Shown piece by piece: positions 26,348-35,254 of a stretch of DNA of 64,000 nt. Numbering within the stretch: position 1 is the first letter of the stretch; every line of letters starts with the position of its first letter. The DNA is taken from positions 1,870,501 to 1,934,500 of the forward strand of contig JNIN01000001.1 in NCBI GenBank assembly GCA_000702525.1. The letters run 5' to 3'. The translations under genes and the position numbers were made by a program. Origin of the DNA: Lachnospiraceae bacterium AC2012. GTDB taxonomy: Bacteria > Bacillota > Clostridia > Lachnospirales > Lachnospiraceae. The notes beneath the pieces were generated by a model. The model searched no databases. It was given only the letters and a program-made list of their open reading frames with translations, and was not told the origin of the DNA.

Positions 26348-27139
26348 ATGATGGTTGGTTTGGAGGAGAAGATGGAACCTATTATTTGGATGAATATGTC
26401 GGGAGTATATGAATTGGAAGATTTCTATCGGCATAATCATTTTCAGTGGAAAGAAATTGATTTAAGAAGTGTAAAAAATACGAATTGCTATGTGGATGAA
26501 GAGACAAAGCAGGAAATAAGAGATATTATCGCTCCGTTGACAGAGAGAATTCACTTTATTGATTCGGGAAATTATCACTATCTGTCGCTTCTTTGGATGG
26601 AGAAGATAGAAGAGGATTTTGAATTGATTGTACTTGATGAACATCCGGATATGCAGATGCCTGCGTTTGGTAGAATTACAAGTTGTGGCGCGTGGGTGAG
26701 AGAAGCTGTTGAGACATTGCCTCATCTGAAGAAGATATATCATTTGGGAGCTGAGGAAGCACTGATGGAGGAAGTCTGGAAGGAGTGGCCAGAGGGTAGG
26801 AAGAAAATCCATGTGGTTTCTCAGGAGAATAATACGCCTGAATACTGGCAAGGAATCTGGGAAGAGACGAAGTGGAATCGTTTACCGGTATATATATCTA
26901 TTGATAAGGATGTTATGGGGAGGTCGGAATGCCCCTGTGATTGGAGTCAGGGGGTGATGAAATTTAAGGAATTGGAACATTTTCTTGCAACATTGCCAGA
27001 AGATGCTTATATATTGGGGCTGGATGTTTGTGGCGAGGAATCGGCGGATGACTTTTTTGATGCGAAGAGAAACGAAAAAATAAATTTGAAATTAGCTGGA
27101 GATATAGAGCGCGTATTTAAGCGAAAGAGGAGTAGTTAA
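26348..27139 (+). CDS. arginase/agmatinase/formiminoglutamase-like protein
   Basis: About 263 residues. It has the binuclear-metal motif residues of the ureohydrolase fold: IDSGNYHYL (~72), LDEHPDMQ (~97) and SIDKDVM (~189), and a late LGLDVCGEES. The spacing and reduced similarity suggest a divergent member, not a classical arginase. AGGGGAG precedes ATG 26348. Another start at 26372 also has a good GGAGGAG site, so the N terminus may be eight residues shorter. Confidence 0.7.
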   Translation: MMVGLEEKMEPIIWMNMSGVYELEDFYRHNHFQWKEIDLRSVKNTNCYVDEETKQEIRDIIAPLTERIHFIDSGNYHYLSLLWMEKIEEDFELIVLDEHPDMQMPAFGRITSCGAWVREAVETLPHLKKIYHLGAEEALMEEVWKEWPEGRKKIHVVSQENNTPEYWQGIWEETKWNRLPVYISIDKDVMGRSECPCDWSQGVMKFKELEHFLATLPEDAYILGLDVCGEESADDFFDAKRNEKINLKLAGDIERVFKRKRSS

Positions 27140-27169
27140 CAGGAAACTGTGACTACTTTCTTTTTTTTA
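27130..27169 (+). terminator. intrinsic terminator
   Basis: Stem GTAGT..ACAG / CTGT..ACTAC around GAAA, followed by TTTCTTTTTTTT; overlaps the end of the arginase-family gene. Confidence 0.8.
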
Positions 27170-27172
27170 GTC

Positions 27173-27220
27173 TTGTTTTAGAAAAGTAGAATGGTATAAT
27201 TAATTAAAAGGTTTAATTAA
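27173..27220 (+). promoter_or_regulatory. promoter and palindromic operator of the sulfoquinovose cluster
   Basis: TTGTTT, 16-base spacer and TATAAT (27195-27200) form the promoter. A perfect inverted repeat TTAATTAAA-AGG-TTTAATTAA (27200-27220) begins at the last base of the -10. An AT-rich palindrome with a short centre fits ROK-family operators, and a ROK regulator closes the cluster. Induction by an SQ-pathway sugar is inferred. Confidence 0.6.
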
Positions 27221-27269
27221 TTAAAAATCAGATGGGGGTCTGATTTTTAGAAAAAGGGGGTTTTTACAT

Positions 27270-29228
27270 TTGCGTGAGCGACTGGAGAAGATGGAGCTGA
27301 CGCTTGGGGTTGGAGAGAACCATTTCTCTATGACCAGAGGAAGCTTCAAGTACAAATCTAAGCAATCGAAGACGGTTCCGCTAAAGCGCATTGGTCGGGA
27401 ATCTATGGAACGAGGGTATCGCCTCAATTATGAGGATCCCAGGACCGAGGAGCAATTTAGCCTGGAGGTAACAGAGGAACAGGGCAGAACGAAAGTTGCC
27501 TTTGTATCCACACCGGATGGTTGGAATCGATTCGACATATCTTTTCCTGCAGATGTAGATGAGAGAATCTACGGCTGCGGGGAGACGTATTCCAAATTTA
27601 ATTTAAAAGGTGAGCGCGTTCGAATCTGGGTCGCAGAGCATCAGAACAGCAATCGGATTGGAAAGAAATTAATCAAAGAGAAGATTTTGGGAAAACATCC
27701 GAAGAAGACACTTCCCTTTGAGAAGTATGAGTCCTATTATGCGCAGCCGACCTTTGTTTCATCGAAGAAATATTACCTGCATGCGGAAGTAAAGACGTTT
27801 ACGGTGTTTGATTTTCGTGAAAAAGACCGGACGACGTTACATTTCCAGGAGCCGCCTGTTTTTTATGTGGAGGAGGCAGAGAGTTTTACGGAGCTTTCGA
27901 AGAAGTTGACGAGCCACCTTGGCAGGCAGCCGGAGTTGCCGGACTGGATTTATGATGGAGCGATTCTCGCGGTGCAGCAGGGTACGGATGTGATTGAGGA
28001 GAAGATTCGTCGGGCAGAGGATTCCGGCGTGAAAATCTGCGGAATCTGGTCACAGGACTGGTGCGGTTGCAGGAAGACCGGATTTGGCTATCAGGTGATG
28101 TGGAACTGGCAATGGGACCAGGCGCTTTATCCGAATCTTGACCAGAAGATTTTGGAGTGGAAAGCGAAGGGGATACATTTTCTGGGATATATCAATCCGT
28201 TTATTGCGATTGAGCGCGAACTCTATAAAGTGGCATCGAAGAAGGGATATTGCGTGAAGAATCGAGAGGGAAAGGATTATCTCGTGACGATTACGACGTT
28301 CCCGGCGGCGATGGTGGATTTCACGAATCCCGAGGCCTATGCCTGGTACAAGAATCTGATTAAGGAGAATATGATCGGACTGGGGATGAGTGGCTGGATG
28401 GCTGATTTTGGGGAATATCTGCCGGTGGATAGCGTGCTTTACAGTGGCGAAGATCCTTGGGAGAAGCACAACGAATGGCCAGCCATCTGGGCGAAGATGA
28501 ATCGTGAAGCGATCGAGGAGTCCGGAAAGTTGGGCGAAGTATTCTTCTTTACGAGAGCGGGATTTACCGGGACGATTCGGGATAGCTTGATGATGTGGAC
28601 GGGTGATCAGCATGTGGACTGGTCCGTGGATGATGGACTGCCGTCCGTAATCCCGGCAACACTATCTCTTGCGATGTCTGGCTATGGTATTACGCATTCG
28701 GATGTTGGGGGTTATACAACCGTAATGCACATGAGACGAAGCAAGGAATTGTTGATGCGTTGGGAAGAGATGAATGTATTCTCGCCGCTGTTTCGAAGCC
28801 ACGAGGGTAACCAGCCGGTGAATGACGTGCAATTCGATGATGACGAAGAATTGCTGGAGCAATTGGCCTTTACATCTACGATGCATGCAAATCTCAAGTG
28901 GTATCTGAAGAGTCTCGTCAAGGAAGAAGTGGAGCAGGGAACGCCGGTGATGCGGCCATTGTTTTATCACTATGATGAGCAGAGGGCTTATGAGGAGATG
29001 ACGGAATATCTCTTGGGACGAGATATCCTGGTCGCTCCGATTCTGGAGGAAGGGAAAACAGAGAGAAATGTTTACCTTCCGAAGGATCATTGGGTGCACT
29101 TGTTTAGCGGATTAGAGTATCCGGGCGGTGAAATCAGTATGGATGCGCCAATCGGGCAGCCACCGGTATTTATCCGAAAGCATAGTGCATCGTTCGAACG
29201 ACTAATGGATATTACGAAAAGTAGTTAG
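27270..29228 (+). CDS. sftG: GH31 sulfoquinovosidase (YihQ-like)
   Basis: 652 residues, no signal peptide. It aligns along its length with E. coli YihQ: YGCGETYSKF, GRQPELPDWIYDG, WMADFGEYLP (nucleophile Asp379), MMWTGDQHVDW (acid/base Asp446), THSDVGGYTT (Tyr482). Of the YihQ sulfonate site, Gln262, Gln288, Trp304 and Tyr508 are kept (Gln236, Gln262, Trp278, Tyr482 here). Arg301 is Gln275 and the preceding Lys is Tyr274. It should release SQ from sulfoquinovosyl glycerol. The start is TTG 27270 after AAAAAGGGGG; ATG 27291 is an alternative. Confidence 0.85.
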   Translation: MRERLEKMELTLGVGENHFSMTRGSFKYKSKQSKTVPLKRIGRESMERGYRLNYEDPRTEEQFSLEVTEEQGRTKVAFVSTPDGWNRFDISFPADVDERIYGCGETYSKFNLKGERVRIWVAEHQNSNRIGKKLIKEKILGKHPKKTLPFEKYESYYAQPTFVSSKKYYLHAEVKTFTVFDFREKDRTTLHFQEPPVFYVEEAESFTELSKKLTSHLGRQPELPDWIYDGAILAVQQGTDVIEEKIRRAEDSGVKICGIWSQDWCGCRKTGFGYQVMWNWQWDQALYPNLDQKILEWKAKGIHFLGYINPFIAIERELYKVASKKGYCVKNREGKDYLVTITTFPAAMVDFTNPEAYAWYKNLIKENMIGLGMSGWMADFGEYLPVDSVLYSGEDPWEKHNEWPAIWAKMNREAIEESGKLGEVFFFTRAGFTGTIRDSLMMWTGDQHVDWSVDDGLPSVIPATLSLAMSGYGITHSDVGGYTTVMHMRRSKELLMRWEEMNVFSPLFRSHEGNQPVNDVQFDDDEELLEQLAFTSTMHANLKWYLKSLVKEEVEQGTPVMRPLFYHYDEQRAYEEMTEYLLGRDILVAPILEEGKTERNVYLPKDHWVHLFSGLEYPGGEISMDAPIGQPPVFIRKHSASFERLMDITKSS

Positions 29229-29258
29229 AGGAGATGGTTTATATAAGGGGGTTTTTAC

Positions 29259-30740
29259 ATGACAGATCAGGAGATGAAAGAACGTACCAAGAAGATGAGT
29301 TCCAAGATTTTCTACGGATTTGCTGATATTTATGGGGGTGGCGCATTCGTAGTTATCAGTACGTTTTTTACTGTATTTTTAACCAAGGCACTGGGTATGC
29401 CACCGGCACTTGCAGGTACGATACCACTGATTGGTAAGGTTTGGGATGCTGTTACCGATCCGATGATGGGCAATATCGCAGATCGTACGAGATCGCGATT
29501 TGGTGCGAAGCGATTCTATATGATGCTTGGCTCCATTATTTCCGCAGTGACATTTATCCTGCTTTGGATTCCTTATACAGGAGCCGCGCAGTACGGTTTT
29601 TATGTGCTGATGTACATCCTGTTTTCTACGGGCTTTACCATCGTTATGGTTCCATACAATGGCCTGCTTCCAGAGATGGTAGATGAATACACAGAGCGCG
29701 CGAAGTTCTCCGGCGTTCGAATGGTATTTTCATCCTTTGGTGCAATTCTTGCGGGATTGCTTCCGACGTTGATGATCAAGGACAATACCGATGCAACGCA
29801 GTATTTCCGTGTGGCGATGATCTTCGGAGCCATCTTTATTGTGGTAATTCTGATTACTTTTGCAGGCACCTGGGAGAAGCAGCACGAAGCTAAGAAGATG
29901 ACGATGGGCGAGACATTCACGCAGTCCTTTACCGTTTATAAGAATCGCTCGTTCAAGTTGTTTTTATGCATTTTCGTCTTTGGACAGTGTGCAGCGGATT
30001 TTGTAACAGGTATGGCGGTTTACTATGTCGATGATGTGTTAAATGCATACGGCGGCGGCAATTTTACCATCCTGATGGGTGTGATTCTGATTGCGCAGCT
30101 GATGGGTATGATTCTCTTTGGTGTGATTATGTCAAAGACATCGAAGAAGTTCCCGATTCTTTTGGCAACACCGATTCGTGCCATTGCAACACTTGCCATG
30201 CTTGCCTTCTCTTATGAGGGCGCGAACTTCCAGATTATCCTGGGACTTTCCTTTGTGATTGGCCTTGGTATGGCAGCAACATCGACATCCATCTATGCCA
30301 TCCTTTCCGATATGGCAGATGTGGATGAATTGATTACGGGAATCAGTCGTGCAGGTACGGTATCCGGCATGGCAACGTTTATCCGTAAGATTGCAACGGG
30401 CCTCAGTTCTTTTGTAATCGGTGTGTTACTGGCCATCGTTCAGTACGATGAGACGATTGCAGAAATGGGACTGCGCCAGGCGGCTGATGTACAAGCCGGC
30501 ATTGCGCATATCTATGTCTTTTCTCAGATTGTGCTATTGATCATTACGTATATCGTGACGATTGCATTTCCAATGGGCAAGGAGGAATTCCATGTGGTGA
30601 TCAAGGAAATCGCACGTCGAAAAGGCGAGGATACATCCGTTGCAACCGAGGAAGAGAAGCGTATTTGTGAACGGGTAACAGGTTTTGCTTATGACAGACT
30701 TTGGGACAGAAAGAATGCTCTGAAGTTTAGTAATAAATAG
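29259..30740 (+). CDS. GPH-family sugar:cation symporter, probable SQ/SQ-glycoside importer
   Basis: 493 residues with twelve membrane segments. The N-terminal YGFADIYGGGAF and GKVWDAVTDPMMGNIADRTRSRFGAKR are the family hallmark (glycoside-pentoside-hexuronide symporters, including MelB and YihO). The leader AAGGGGGTTTTTAC is nearly identical to that of the GH31 gene. Its position between sulfoquinovosidase and transaldolase suggests import of SQ or sulfoquinovosyl glycerol. Confidence 0.85.
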   Translation: MTDQEMKERTKKMSSKIFYGFADIYGGGAFVVISTFFTVFLTKALGMPPALAGTIPLIGKVWDAVTDPMMGNIADRTRSRFGAKRFYMMLGSIISAVTFILLWIPYTGAAQYGFYVLMYILFSTGFTIVMVPYNGLLPEMVDEYTERAKFSGVRMVFSSFGAILAGLLPTLMIKDNTDATQYFRVAMIFGAIFIVVILITFAGTWEKQHEAKKMTMGETFTQSFTVYKNRSFKLFLCIFVFGQCAADFVTGMAVYYVDDVLNAYGGGNFTILMGVILIAQLMGMILFGVIMSKTSKKFPILLATPIRAIATLAMLAFSYEGANFQIILGLSFVIGLGMAATSTSIYAILSDMADVDELITGISRAGTVSGMATFIRKIATGLSSFVIGVLLAIVQYDETIAEMGLRQAADVQAGIAHIYVFSQIVLLIITYIVTIAFPMGKEEFHVVIKEIARRKGEDTSVATEEEKRICERVTGFAYDRLWDRKNALKFSNK

Positions 30741-30773
30741 ATTTTAAGAGATATATATTGGGAGGATTAAGAA

Positions 30774-31460
30774 ATGAAATACTTTTTAGACAGTGCAAAA
30801 TTAGACGAGATCAAGGAAGCTTATGAGACCTTTGGAATCGATGGTGTAACAACGAATCCAAAGCATATTATGTTGTCCGGAAAACCATTCTTAACAGCAA
30901 TTACAGACATTGCGAACTGGATCAAGGAAGAGGGCTTGGAAGGCTACGAAACATTTCCCGTTTCGGTAGAAATCAATCCACATCTTTTGACAGCAGAGGA
31001 AATGATTACGGAGGCGCGTAAAATCGCTGCCATCTCCTCTAATTTCGTCATCAAGATTCCAGCAACGGAAGATGGAATTGCAGCAGCAAGAAAGCTTGAG
31101 AAAGAGGGAATCCGTACGAATGTAACACTGGTATTCTCTGCAGCACAGGCGATTCTTCCAGGCAAGATTGGAGCGAAATTTGTATCTCCATTCATTGGAT
31201 GGAAGGAGCAGAATGGCGAAGATTGCAGACAGTATATCGAAGATATTGTAGATATTTATTCGAATTACGGATTCTATGGGGAGACCGAGATTATCTGCGC
31301 TGCTGTTCGTACACCGAAGCAGTTTGTGGATTGTGCATTGGCAGGCGCTGATATTGTGACTGCAGGACTGGCTGTCTATAAGGACAGCATGCATCATGCC
31401 TTTACAACGCAGGGAATCAAGACATTCCAGGATGCATGGGATCACACAGCGACAGAGTAG
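30774..31460 (+). CDS. sftT: transaldolase family, probable 6-deoxy-6-sulfofructose transaldolase
   Basis: 228 residues, the short FSA/TalC type. The N terminus MKYFLDSAKLDEIKEA and DGVTTNPK are typical. The Schiff-base Lys is Lys94 in FVIKIPATEDG, and VTLVFSAAQA follows. In the sulfo-TAL pathway this enzyme splits 6-deoxy-6-sulfofructose into 3-sulfolactaldehyde and a C3 unit passed to glyceraldehyde 3-phosphate. Assignment over fructose-6-phosphate aldolase rests on the cluster. Confidence 0.83.
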   Translation: MKYFLDSAKLDEIKEAYETFGIDGVTTNPKHIMLSGKPFLTAITDIANWIKEEGLEGYETFPVSVEINPHLLTAEEMITEARKIAAISSNFVIKIPATEDGIAAARKLEKEGIRTNVTLVFSAAQAILPGKIGAKFVSPFIGWKEQNGEDCRQYIEDIVDIYSNYGFYGETEIICAAVRTPKQFVDCALAGADIVTAGLAVYKDSMHHAFTTQGIKTFQDAWDHTATE

Positions 31461-31533
31461 GAATTTGTTTTTTGAAATAAAGAAATGATTCGGATAGAGA
31501 GAACGATAGTAGGAGAAAGAGAAGGAAAGAGAA

Positions 31534-32394
31534 ATGAAAATCGGGTTTGTAGGACTTGGTATCATGGGCGAGTCCATGTGTGAAAATATCGTAAAGAAGA
31601 ATGATGAGAAGGTCTATGTATTTGACTTTGTAGAAGAGAAGGTTGAGAAACTGGCAAGTGTAGGTGCCATTGCCTGTAAGAGTAGCCTCGAAGTGGCGAA
31701 GCAGGTAGATGTATTTATTACGATGGTTCCAAAGTCAGAGCATAGCCGTTCTGTCTATGAGGAAATCCTGTCGGCACTCGATGCGACGAAGATTTGCATC
31801 GATATGTCGACGATTGATCCGAGTGTGTCCGTTGAGATTGCAAAGAAAGTGAAGAAGACCGGCGCAGAATTTGTCGATGCACCGGTTGTGAAGAGCAAGC
31901 CGGCAGCCATTGCCGGTAAGCTTGGAATCTATGTTGGTGGTTCCGAGGAAGCCTATCAGAAGGTGAAACCTATTCTGGAGATGATGGGCGAGCATGTGAT
32001 TCGAATGGGGGATAATGGCAAGGGACTGGTTATGAAGATTTGTCATAATGCACTGGTTTCCCAGATACAGAATGGTGTCAATGAGACAGCAACACTGGCA
32101 GCAGCCAATGGCATTGATATCCTGACATTTGCAGAGGCAATCTCCTATGGTGGCGGCCAGAACTTCTATCTGGATTCCAAGAAGGAAGTCATCGACCGCT
32201 CAGATTTTACAACGGCATTCTCCGTGGAGAACATGCATAAGGATGTGCATATCTGTGCGAATTTAGCAGAGGATTGTGGATTACGTATGCCGGGTGAGCA
32301 AAATGTCATCCGTGTTTATGACGAAGCAATGAATAAAGGTTATGGAAAGGAAGATTTTAGTGCAACCATCAAGGTTGTTCGTGGGGAGTCATGA
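31534..32394 (+). CDS. beta-hydroxyacid dehydrogenase family, probable 3-sulfolactaldehyde reductase
   Basis: 286 residues. The N-terminal GFVGLGIMGESM is the NAD(P) fold. The catalytic Lys168 is in GKGLVMKICHN. In the substrate loop, ordinary family members have SGG; here it is VVKSKPAA (residues 118-125), bearing extra Lys and Ser residues that could hold a sulfonate. By context it reduces sulfolactaldehyde to 2,3-dihydroxypropane-1-sulfonate, like YihU. It ends overlapping the next start (ATGA), so translation is coupled. Confidence 0.82.
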   Translation: MKIGFVGLGIMGESMCENIVKKNDEKVYVFDFVEEKVEKLASVGAIACKSSLEVAKQVDVFITMVPKSEHSRSVYEEILSALDATKICIDMSTIDPSVSVEIAKKVKKTGAEFVDAPVVKSKPAAIAGKLGIYVGGSEEAYQKVKPILEMMGEHVIRMGDNGKGLVMKICHNALVSQIQNGVNETATLAAANGIDILTFAEAISYGGGQNFYLDSKKEVIDRSDFTTAFSVENMHKDVHICANLAEDCGLRMPGEQNVIRVYDEAMNKGYGKEDFSATIKVVRGES

Positions 32395-33065
32395 CAAAGA
32401 TACAGGAATTAAATCAAAAGAATGATGTGAATATTCATGATGTGCATTCGGATGCCTTTCGTAGTTATGGACGCGTAATCGAAGGATATGACATCGCGCC
32501 CTTGCTTTCCTATATGAGAGAGCATACGGAGATTCCAGAAACTGGAAATGTTTACGTGCCATCGGTTCCGGAGATGGAGGAATACCCGATATTTGAAGAA
32601 CTGCAGTCCGTCGTTTATGGCGGAATGCCGATACAGATGGGGTATTGCAATGGCAGGAACACAACCTATAACGGATTTGAATATCATAAGGGCAGTGAAA
32701 TCAATATAGCCGTGACGGATTTTATGTTGGTACTGGGGCATAGCTATGATATTGAAGACAATACGTATCATGCCAAGGACGCCGTTGTTTTCTATGTCCC
32801 GGAGGGTACGGTAATCGAGATGTATCAGACGACACTGCATCTGTCTCCGCTTCGTGTCTCCGATTGTGGATTCCGGGATATTGTGGTATTGCCACGGGGT
32901 ACGAATACGCCGTTAAAAGAGCGGATGGAAAATCCAGTAGATGAGGAATCCGTCCTGCTTTTGCAGACGAATAAGTGGGTGATCTGTCATCCGGACCGGG
33001 AGCCACTTGTGAAGCAAGGGGCACATACAGGAATGCTAGGAGAGAATAAGGAGCTGTATTACTAA
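32391..33065 (+). CDS. DUF4867 family protein of the SQ cluster
   Basis: 224 residues, no signal or membrane segment. I assign it to DUF4867 from IQMGYCNGRNTTYNGFEYHKGSE-like sequence and later ILLLQTNKWV. The central EYHKGSEIN and VFYVPEGTVIE suggest a cupin-like barrel with a His-containing site. It overlaps the dehydrogenase by four bases and the exporter starts one base after its stop. Tight coupling implies a role in SQ breakdown, perhaps a sugar epimerase or mutarotase-like step, but no activity is shown by the sequence. Confidence 0.7.
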   Translation: MTKIQELNQKNDVNIHDVHSDAFRSYGRVIEGYDIAPLLSYMREHTEIPETGNVYVPSVPEMEEYPIFEELQSVVYGGMPIQMGYCNGRNTTYNGFEYHKGSEINIAVTDFMLVLGHSYDIEDNTYHAKDAVVFYVPEGTVIEMYQTTLHLSPLRVSDCGFRDIVVLPRGTNTPLKERMENPVDEESVLLLQTNKWVICHPDREPLVKQGAHTGMLGENKELYY

Positions 33066-33066
33066 G

Positions 33067-33792
33067 ATGCTGGAAGAGATACTGTTCTATATTGTGATTT
33101 TGTTTTCCAATATTATGCAGGGAATCACGGGATTTGCGGGTACGATCCTGGCGATGCCGCTGTCTCTTAGGCTGGTGGGGTATCAAACCGCGGTACCGGT
33201 GCTGAATGTGCTCGGTATCCTTTCTGGAATCTATGTGTTTATGGGAAATTACAAGCAGGTAGACTGGAAGGAACTAAGAAAGATTGTCCTGATTATGGGC
33301 GCTATGATTGTGCTTGGCATTGGCCTTCGAAGGATGTTTGAAGGCGAGGGGAGACTCTTATATCTGCTTCTGGGCGTCATTGTGATTTTGATTGCATGTA
33401 ATGGCTTCTATCAGATGTTTCGTGGAAAGGATACGAGACCGCGAAAGGGACTGGAGATCCTACTGGTGGCAGCAGGTATCGTCCATGGGATGTTTGTCTG
33501 TGGCGGTCCGTTATTGATTGGCTATCTGTCGCAAAAGATCGAAGACAAGGTGAGATTTCGTGCGACCATCAGCACTATCTGGATTTTTCTGAACAGTTTT
33601 CTATTGGGAAGCCAGATTTATGAAGGAATGTGGAACGAGAAGCTCCTATGGGTGCAGATGGGTGCCGTACCATTTCTACTGTTGGGGATGTTTCTTGGGG
33701 GATGTCTCTATCGTAGAATGTCACAAAAAGTATTTATGATGATTACATATATCCTGCTGTTTCTATCCGGCATATCGCTGTTTATTAAGTGA
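33067..33792 (+). CDS. TauE/SafE family sulfonate exporter
   Basis: 241 residues with about eight membrane segments in two repeats (GITGFAGTILAMPL near residue 20; VHGMFVCGGPLL near 140). TauE/SafE proteins move sulfite or organosulfonates. Here export of dihydroxypropanesulfonate or sulfolactate is the most economical role, as fermenters excrete the C3 sulfonate. It starts one base after the DUF4867 stop. Confidence 0.83.
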   Translation: MLEEILFYIVILFSNIMQGITGFAGTILAMPLSLRLVGYQTAVPVLNVLGILSGIYVFMGNYKQVDWKELRKIVLIMGAMIVLGIGLRRMFEGEGRLLYLLLGVIVILIACNGFYQMFRGKDTRPRKGLEILLVAAGIVHGMFVCGGPLLIGYLSQKIEDKVRFRATISTIWIFLNSFLLGSQIYEGMWNEKLLWVQMGAVPFLLLGMFLGGCLYRRMSQKVFMMITYILLFLSGISLFIK

Positions 33793-33853
33793 TGCACTGC
33801 ATTGCCTGGGGAATCAATGGAAATCGTTTCAGCAGGGATTTAGGGGGAAAGAA

Positions 33854-35242
33854 ATGAAGAGGTTTCAAGTCGCATATGTGCCGGTGGGAGCGCCGACATT
33901 TCATTTAGAGAGTGCGAAGAAAGAATTTGAGCATTCGATTGCGCTGTTACAGGCAGCGTGTCAGGAGGTTATGCCGGCACAAGAGGTGGAAAGTTCGAAA
34001 ATAGAAGTGGAACTTCGTGTGCCGCAGGAAATGTTACTGTCCATCGATTTATTACAGTCGTTTTTGGAGAGTATACAGCCGGATTTGATCGTATTGCAGA
34101 ATATTACCTTTGCCAATGCAGCATTTGCGAGTGAAGTATTGCATAGATTTCGCGAAACACCGATTCTGCTTTGGACGTTGAGAGAGCCGGCGATTGATGG
34201 GGGACGCTTGCGTCTGAATTCCTTGACGGGAGCTTATTCTGCGGCAAATACGATAAAGCAGTTTCGTAGAGAACCGATCAATTATATCTTTGGAGCACCG
34301 GAGGAAGAGAAGGTGCGTGCACATGTAGAGGCGACCGTGCGTGCGGCACATCTTAGATTTCTTATGCAGGATCTCAGGATGGCTTCGATCGGACATACGC
34401 CGCAGGGATTTGGTTTTGGTCGCGCGTTAGATCAGGATTTGCTGGAGAAATTCGGTGTACGTTTGGAGTCCATCGAGGCGCGAGAGTTGATACAGTTGGC
34501 AAAATCCTATACAGATGAGGAATGCGAAGCATATCTTATCGATGCGAAAAATCGTATGACGGGATGGGAGAAGATGCCCGAGAAGAATGTGCGGGATTTT
34601 GCAAGGCTGTATAAAGCTTATGAAACATATGTGAAGGAGCACCAGATTGGCGCGTTATCCTCTCGTTGTTGGCCGGATTTCTTTACGGATTTTGGTACAC
34701 CGGTATGTGCAGTGCTTGCAATGTTGAATGATCTCGGCGTAGCAGCCAGTTGTGAGGCGGATGCCTATGGAGCACTTTCCATGTATGCCGGTATGAAATT
34801 ATCCGGATCAGCGGTATTTTTTGGCGATCCGGTATCTATGGATGAAGCGGAAAATACGATCACATTCTGGCATTGCGGAACCGCTGCTTGCTCTCTTGCG
34901 AGAGAAGATACGGGAGCTCTTGTGGGAGAGCATTGTAACCGTCATATCGGGCCGACTTGTGAATTCGGTTGCAAGCCTTCAGGCGAAGCGACAATTTTTA
35001 GAATTGGTAGAAATGCCGATGGAACGTATCGTTTCTTCCTAGCTAATGGGGAAATCCTGGATAAGCCAAAGCAGTTTTTGGGGACATCGCTTGTGGTGAA
35101 GACGCATGCGAATGCAGAAAAGATGGTTTATGAGACTGTTGAAGCAGGCTGGGAGCCGCATTTTGTGGTAATCTATAAGAACGTTCAGAAAGAGTTGGAA
35201 ATTCTGGGGAAGATGCTGAATGTGGAAATTGTAAAGTACTAG
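33854..35242 (+). CDS. sftI: L-fucose/L-arabinose isomerase-fold protein, probable SQ isomerase
   Basis: 462 residues. The middle and C-terminal parts have the isomerase-family features: SSRCWPDFFTDFGTPVCAVLAMLNDLG region (~270-295), CEADAYGALSMY with the metal-binding acids (~298-303), and a Cys/His-rich EHCNRHIGPTCEFG loop. It would convert sulfoquinovose to 6-deoxy-6-sulfofructose, the transaldolase substrate. Fold assignment is firm; the substrate follows from the cluster. Confidence 0.8.
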   Translation: MKRFQVAYVPVGAPTFHLESAKKEFEHSIALLQAACQEVMPAQEVESSKIEVELRVPQEMLLSIDLLQSFLESIQPDLIVLQNITFANAAFASEVLHRFRETPILLWTLREPAIDGGRLRLNSLTGAYSAANTIKQFRREPINYIFGAPEEEKVRAHVEATVRAAHLRFLMQDLRMASIGHTPQGFGFGRALDQDLLEKFGVRLESIEARELIQLAKSYTDEECEAYLIDAKNRMTGWEKMPEKNVRDFARLYKAYETYVKEHQIGALSSRCWPDFFTDFGTPVCAVLAMLNDLGVAASCEADAYGALSMYAGMKLSGSAVFFGDPVSMDEAENTITFWHCGTAACSLAREDTGALVGEHCNRHIGPTCEFGCKPSGEATIFRIGRNADGTYRFFLANGEILDKPKQFLGTSLVVKTHANAEKMVYETVEAGWEPHFVVIYKNVQKELEILGKMLNVEIVKY

Positions 35243-35254
35243 ATGGGAGCAAAT

